From NCBI GenBank assembly GCA_001777995.1, contig MFFV01000019.1:1792-8324 (forward strand): a DNA stretch of 6,533 bases, written 5' to 3'. Source of the stretch: Candidatus Falkowbacteria bacterium RIFCSPLOWO2_02_FULL_45_15. GTDB taxonomy: Bacteria > Patescibacteriota > Patescibacteriia > Patescibacteriales > XYC2-FULL-47-12. A program made the translations under genes and the position numbers. Below are positions 1 to 6,533 of this stretch, piece after piece. Each line of letters starts with the position of its first letter. Position 1 is the first letter of the stretch. The notes below the pieces were generated by a model. The model saw only the letters and a program-made list of their open reading frames with translations, was not told the DNA's origin and made no database searches.

Positions 1-325
1 CCGTTAATAAACTTTGCTCTTTCTGCATTAAAACCAGCAAAAATTTCGGGTTTACCCCGTTAGTAACGGCGCGGTCATAGATAACTTCGGCGGCGGTCAT
101 CGTTTTGCCGTCATCGGTTATGACGGAATAATTTTTTAACGCCCCCTCCTTACTATTAATGAACGCTTTAATTTCTTCTAAGGTCATTGAGGCGTGGTCC
201 AGCACTTCGCTGTCCGAAATAATGTAGTTGGGATTGAAGTTTGGGCTGATGTCTTGAGCGAAAGCGGGAGAAAGTTGCGGTAAAGCGATCGCGATAGCTG
301 TTAAGATAATAAAAAATTTTTTCAT
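1..325 (-). CDS. Secreted lysozyme-like hypothetical protein (N-terminal part; 3' end outside window)
   Basis: Reading leftward from the ATG at 325-323 gives 108 codons with no stop, so the gene runs off the left edge. Residues 1-23 form a clear Sec signal peptide: MKK, a hydrophobic core FFIILTAIAIAL, and an A-F-A cleavage site before Q24. The mature start has the segment N-P-N-Y-I-I-S-D (31-38). A helical stretch ending G-V-N-P-K-F-L-L-V-L-M-Q-K-E-Q-S-L (90-106) follows. From memory this pattern recurs in secreted Patescibacteria proteins. The M-Q-K-E-Q-S-L segment resembles the catalytic-glutamate helix of transglycosylase/goose-lysozyme folds, which would make E103 the candidate acid. That is inference; the rest of the domain is missing. 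Likely role: export across the membrane and action on peptidoglycan or another glycan. It is divergently transcribed from greA and has its own promoter. The start is well supported by the signal peptide; no Shine-Dalgarno motif precedes it. The reading frame is confident, the enzymatic role is not. Confidence 0.8.
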   Translation of the reverse strand, partial: MKKFFIILTAIAIALPQLSPAFAQDISPNFNPNYIISDSEVLDHASMTLEEIKAFINSKEGALKNYSVITDDGKTMTAAEVIYDRAVTNGVNPKFLLVLMQKEQSLLT

Positions 326-3300
326 ATACTTAGCTTTATCGTTTAATTTTTATTTGATGATTGTTAAATTATTATATCATATTTATCCACCGTCACCAAC
401 CCCTTGCTATTTTTTTAATTTTATTTTATAGTTATACACAATTGCTTATTTTTGTCACGATGCTTTATGGATAACATCATAAGTAGCGCCGGTGATAGTT
501 CCCAGTTAATCACGCGGGAGGGCTGGGAGAAATTAAAAAAAGAGCTTGATTGTTTAAAAAATGTGCGGCGGCATGAAATTGCCGAGCGCATTGAGCGGGC
601 AAAGGAGCTGGGAGATTTATCCGAAAACGCCGAATATGCCGAAGCCAAAGACGAACAGGCGTTCAACGAAGGCAGAATTTTAGAAATCGAAGCAACTTTA
701 AAAAAGATAACCGTAGTGGAGGGCAACGGCCATGGCGAAAATATTGATTTGGGATCAAAGGTAACGGTAGAGTGCAACGGCAAACAGAAAGAGTTTATCA
801 TCGTCAGCTTTAACGAAGTTGACCCGGAGCAAAATAAAATTTCCAACGAATCGCCGCTGGGGCAAGCGCTCATCGGCAAGAAGGCAGGGGGCGAGGTGAC
901 CGTGCCGGCGCCGAGCGGGCGGATGAAGTATAAAATTTTAAAAGTGGAGTAGGACATTAAAGCATAAAAACATAAAAACATTAAAACCAAGAGCCGCCTT
1001 TTATCCGGGCGGTTTTTTGTTGGTTAAGCTTTAATTTGCTATAATGAAAGTCAGTGGTCAGTAATCAATTCTAATTACTGGTTACTATTTAGTTTTTATG
1101 AAGAAGAAATTAAAAAAATTTTTTCGTTCGCTCGGGCCGGGGTTTATTACCGGCGCGTCTGACGACGACCCTTCCGGCATCGCCACTTATTCGCAAACCG
1201 GCGCTTTATTCGGCTACGGGCAACTGTGGCTGTCTTTGTATCTGTGGCCGTTTATGAGCGCCATTCAGGAAATGTGCGGCCGGATTGGTTTAGTAACCGG
1301 CCGAGGGTTGGCAGGCGTTATCCGCGCTCACTACCATCGCTCAATATTATATGTAGCCGTTAGTTTATTGTTGATAGCTAATACCGTCAACATCGGCGCT
1401 GATTTAGGCGCCATGGCATCGGCGGCGCAATTGTTATTAAATTGGCCGTTTGCCAGTTGGCTGATAGTGATGATCGCGCTTACTTTACTCCTGGAAGTTT
1501 TCGTTTCTTATCGGGTATACGCCAAATATTTAAAATATTTAACGCTGGCGCTATTCGCCTATGTGGCCGCGTTTTTTATGGTGCGGCAAGATTGGCGGGC
1601 GATAGTTTTGGCTACCTTTATCCCTAAATTTTCCCTCTCTTCCGACTATTTAATGAACATAGTAGCCATCTTAGGCACTACCATTTCGCCGTATCTCTTT
1701 TTTTGGCAGGCGAGCGAAGAGGTGGAAGAAGAAGTGACCAAGCATAAAATCAGAGCCATGGGTTCGGGCATACCGCGCGTTACCCGCCGCGACATCAGCG
1801 CTCTGCGTTCGGATACGGCAATAGGGATGCTTTGGTCTCAAATCATTGCTTTTTTTATCATTGCCACGACCGGCTCTACTTTATATTTAGCCGGAATGAA
1901 TAATATCACTACGGCTACGGAGGCGGCGGAAGCATTGCGGCCCTTAGCCGGCAATTTCACTTTTTTATTGTTTGCTTTGGGCATCGTCGGCACGGGATTG
2001 CTGGCAGTGCCCGTGTTGGCCGGTTCGGCTTCCTACGCGATTGCGGAATCATTTGGCTGGCGGGAGGGTTTGTATCGGAAATTTGCTCAAGCGCACGGTT
2101 TCTACGGGGTAATCACTGTCGCCACTCTGGTTGGGCTATTGATTAATTTTATCGGCTTACAACCGTTCCAAATTCTTTATTACACGGCCGTTTTGAACGG
2201 CATGATCGCGCCTCCCTTAATGGTTTTAATTTTGTTGATCGCGGGAAATAAAAAGATTATGGGCAAATACATTAATTCTCGCCGGTCCAAGGCGCTGGGC
2301 TGGATAATCACTGTTTTAATGGGAGCGGCGTCATTAGCGTTGCTCTATGATTTTATCTGGTAGCCGTGCCAAGTTGCTAGCGAGTATGGTATAATTAAAA
2401 AAAGACTAAATATGCCGGAAACTAATCCGATAATTGAGCAAGCGCCGGCCCAAACGCCAGCGCCGGAGCGGCCCATCGTTCAGCCGGAAAAACCGGAAGC
2501 GCCGGGTCGTTTTGAGCAACCAAAAAATACTGACGGCCGGCAGACAGCGGGGGCCGCGCCCAAACCCGCTTTTCCCTCAACGGCTCTGCCGCCCGTTGCC
2601 GCAGAAGCTATCCACCTTAAAGACATCGAGCGGATTTTGAGCGATGATTTGGAGGAAATTTATTTCCAGCTGCCGCCTGACAAACGGCAGGAGTTTAAAC
2701 AAGCCGGAGAAGAGACCGCCCGCAAAATTAAAACTTTATTAGAGCGCACCAAAGTAAAAGTAAAAAAAATAGCCAAGCTGATTTGGCATTGGCTGAAAAT
2801 TATTCCGGGCGTGAATAAATTTTTTTTAGAAAAAGAAAGCAAGATTAAGACGGATGAGATTTTAAAGTTAAAAGTGAAACAGTGAATAGTGATAAGTGAA
2901 TAGTAAAAATTTATTAACTCCATGTTTGATCCATACCTCAACATCATCACTAGCGCCGCGGCAGTCATAATCGCTGTTATTTTTTTGTTGTTCGTTTTGG
3001 CGGTTGCGCGCAGAACTTTGCGGGCGCTCTCCGGCGGGGCGCAAGCTTTTGCCAAAGACATTTTATTGATTCGTCTGCCTAAAGACAGGCCTAAAGACAG
3101 GGAAGAGGAGGAAACGGTACAGATGTTGCGCGAAGAAATCGCCGCCGCGGAAAGCGTTTTTTCCCTCATTGGCGGCTTAAAAGCGAACCCGCACGGCTTT
3201 AAATCCTGGCTAATGGGCGCGCATAACACTTTTTCCTTTGAAATAGTCGCGCATCAGCGGCTGATTTCTTTTTATGCGGTTACGCCGCGCGCCCAGCGGC

Positions 3301-6300
3301 GTTTTATTGAGCAGGAAATTTACGCCCACTATCCGGCGGCGAGCATTGAAGCCGTATCCGATTATAATATTTTTACTCCTAAAAGCCACGTTAAAGGAGG
3401 CGGTTTAAAATTAAGGCGCGGCAACATGTATCCTATCCGCACCTATAAACAGATGGATATTGACCCAATGGACTCGTTGCTGAACACTTTGGCCAAATTG
3501 CGCGAACATGAAGGGGCGGTGATTCAGATAATAGTTCGTTCCGCGCCTAAATCCTGGCGGGCGCGGGCGCAGCGGATTATAAAAGAAGTGCGCAAAGGAA
3601 AAACTTTAAGCGAAGCGATGAAGAGCACAAGCTACAGCCGGATTTTTAGCGGTTTGGGAAAAACAAGCGAGATTTTAATGCAAAAATCAACCGAGCAATC
3701 CTCTCTGCCGCCGCAGCGCATGACGCCGGCAGAAGAAGAAACCTTAAAGTCCATTGAAGAAAAAATGTCCAAAGCCGGCTTGGAAGTTAATGTCCGGCTG
3801 GTGGTGGCGGCTGACAACGGCGGCCAGGCGCAAATTTACTTAGATAACATTATTGATTCTTTCAGCCAACATACCATTTTTGAATACGGCAACGGTTTTA
3901 AAAAATTAAGGGCTTGGCAGAGTCGGAAGTTAGTCAGCGATTTTAACTTCCGCCGCTTCAACGAGCGCGCGAAAATGGTTTTGAATACGGAAGAATTAGC
4001 CAGTATTTTTCATTTTCCTTTGCCGCACAACGAAACGCCCAACATTCACTGGCTGACGGCTAAACGCGCGCCGGCGCCGCCGGACACGCCCGGCGGCGGC
4101 TTATATTTGGGCGAAAATATTTTCCGCGGCGTGAGCCGGTCCATTTACATCAAGCGCGAAGACCGGCGGCGGCATTGCTACATTATCGGCAAATCCGGCA
4201 CGGGCAAATCAAATTTGCTGGCGTTGCTGGCGCGCGAAGACATCCAAAACGGCGAGGGCGTTTGCGTGATTGACGCCCACGGAGATTTAATTGAAGACAT
4301 CCTCGCCGGCATTCCGCAAGAGCGGGCGGAAGACGTGATTTATTTTGCGCCGGCGGATACGGCGCGGCCGCTGGGCTTGAATTTATTAGAGTACGACGAG
4401 CGCTATCCGGAGCAGAAAACTTTCGTCATCAACGAGATGATAAAAATTTTTGACAAGCTCTACGATTTAAAGCAGACCGGCGGGCCGATTTTTGAGCAGT
4501 ACATGCGTAACGCGATGCTCTTGATTATGGACGACCCAGGCACCGGGTCCACTTTGATGGAAATTTCTAAAGTGTTATCCGACCCTGATTTTCGCAAAAT
4601 GAAGTTAGATAAATGCCAAGACCAAACAGTCGTTGCTTTCTGGCGGCAGGAAGCGGAAAAGGCCGGCGGGGAAGCGGCGCTCGCGAACATCGTTCCTTAC
4701 ATTACCTCCAAACTGACGAGTTTCATCTCTAACGCCACCATGCGTCCCATCATCGGCCAGCAGCATAGTTCCTTTAACTTGCGCGACATTATGGACCAGC
4801 AGAAAATTTTGTTGCTCAATTTATCCAAAGGCCAAGTAGGGGAGATGAACGCGCATCTGCTCGGCATGGTTTTGGTAGGAAAAATTTTGGCCGCTTCGTT
4901 GTCGCGCACCGATGTCGGGCGCGAACAGCGCAAGGATTTTTACCTTTACATTGACGAGTTCCAGAATTTTATCACCGAGTCCATCAGCATAATTTTGTCC
5001 GAAGCGCGCAAATATAATTTAAACTTAATCATGGCGCACCAATATTTGGGGCAACTGGTGCGTAACAACGACACGACCATTAAAGACGCGGTCTTTGGCA
5101 ATGTCGGCACGATGGTTTTATTCCAAATCGGCTCGGAAGACACGGAAACAATGGTGAAAAATTTTACGCCAGTCTTTAACGAATTTGACCTGATTAACAT
5201 TGAAAAGTATAATGCCTATGTAAAACTGCTGATTGATAATACCACTTCGCGTCCGTTTTCTATGGCGATTCCCAAATTGCCGGAAGGCAACGCCGCGGTG
5301 GCGCAAAAGATTAAAGAATTGTCGCGGCTGAAGTACGGGCGCGACCGCAGCGTGGTGGAGGCGGAGATATTTGCGAGAAGCAAGGAACACATAACACACA
5401 ACATCTGATACCTGATACCTGACAATTGATATTGGATGCTAGATATTGGATATTGAGATTTTGTTAACAGTAATTAAGTATGGCTACAATTTATAAATGC
5501 GACAAATGCAAAAAAATTATAAAAGATGAATGCCGAAAAGCAAGTATTTCTTGGTGGAGCGGTTTTAATATAGGCAAGAATGGTGATTGGCCTAGTAATA
5601 TTGTATTATGTGAAAACTGTTTTAAACCGTTTACTTTAATTATTAGAAAGTTTTTGAATATAAAATAATTTCATTTTATGCAAAAGAGAGATTTACAACA
5701 AATTTCATCTTTATTAGATCAAAAACTGGATCAAAAGTTTAAAGAGAACAACAAGAAGACAGAGAAAATAATAGATAAAAAAATAGATGAGGTAATAGTC
5801 ACCTCCAAGGCGCAGTTTGACGAACATACCAGAAAGTTTGACGAACACACCAAAAGGTTAAATAAGATGGATGAAAATTTGGCGTACATCAAGGAAGAAC
5901 TAGAGAAGAAACCAACAAAAGAAGATTTATTTGGATGGGCAGACAAGCAAATGACGCCAGTCAAGTTGGATGTGGATAAGTTAAAATACATTCACCGTGA
6001 CGCGTGGCAAGATTTACCGGACGGCGGAACCGTGAGTAGAGTGCTCATTACGAAAAGAATAAAATAAAAAAAGCGGAAACGGTGGAAGCCATTTCCGCGG
6101 CCGATAGTCTGGCAGCTTTTGTAAAAATCCGTTAAATTTCCATTTAATTATCGCTTAATTATTTTTCTATGTTCGCCTTAAAACCAAAACATCCCCGACG
6201 CAATAAAATTATCATAACCATTATAGTTTTATTATTGATGAGCTTGTCGTTTTACGGCGGCATTTTTATATCCAAAAAAACCGAAATTGACGACCGGCTG

Positions 6301-6533
6301 GTTAACAAAGACTCGATTTTTTTGGGAAATTTGCTGAATAAATATGAGACGACGCAGGCGAGCAATTTGGCGCGCGACATTGATTTTAATTTATTTTGGC
6401 AGGCGTGGGAGATGTTGAAAGAAAAATACGTTGATAAAGACAAATTGCAGGATAAAGAGATGTTTTACGGCGCGCTGCGCGGATTGGTTTCTTCAACGGG
6501 CGACCCTTACACGGTCTTTATGAACCCGGTCGT

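Overview
The window looks like chromosomal DNA from a Candidate Phyla Radiation (Patescibacteria, probably Parcubacteria-like) bacterium. This is inferred from protein character and style, not from a marker gene. It has compact genes, no recognisable Shine-Dalgarno motif before any of the eight starts, a secreted N-P-N-Y-I-I-S-D-type lysozyme-like protein, a membrane-anchored VirD4/TraD-like ATPase paired with a small Pro/Ala-rich protein, and an S41 protease with the D-F-N-L-F-W opening. TGA is used as a stop and no gene carries an in-frame TGA, so the genetic code looks standard (not the TGA=Gly code of Gracilibacteria).

Layout. 1-325 (minus) is the N-terminal part of a secreted, possibly peptidoglycan-active protein that runs off the left edge. 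A short divergent promoter region (about 364-440) separates it from greA (467-952, plus), which ends in a hairpin terminator (993-1018). An extended -10 promoter then drives an Nramp-family metal transporter (1098-2363) whose metal-binding motifs are non-canonical. A further extended -10 promoter at 2387-2395, almost abutting its start codon, drives a 157-residue Pro/Ala-rich protein (2412-2885). This is followed by an 828-residue membrane-anchored P-loop ATPase (2922-5408). Two visibly more AT-rich small genes follow: a CxxC/CxxC zinc-ribbon-like protein (5480-5668) and a coiled-coil protein (5678-6067). After a 101-base spacer with a hairpin comes the start of a membrane-anchored carboxy-terminal processing protease (6169 to the right edge).

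The most unusual feature is in the gaps. Four spacers hold short-period, degenerate tandem arrays, each with its own unit: 8-nt units after greA, and 7-nt units before the Nramp gene, between the small gene and the ATPase gene, and after the ATPase gene. In the last two, the gene's own TGA stop is the first of four stop codons spaced exactly 7 nt apart. Because 7 is not a multiple of 3, these fall in all three forward frames. The periodicity also runs back into the last codons of the upstream gene, so the arrays partly encode the protein tails.

Functionally, the 2412 and 2922 genes probably act together at the inner membrane in DNA or macromolecule movement, but no relaxase, pilus or other secretion genes are visible here. 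The remaining genes (transcript cleavage factor, metal uptake, envelope proteolysis, wall-active protein) look like ordinary housekeeping and envelope functions.
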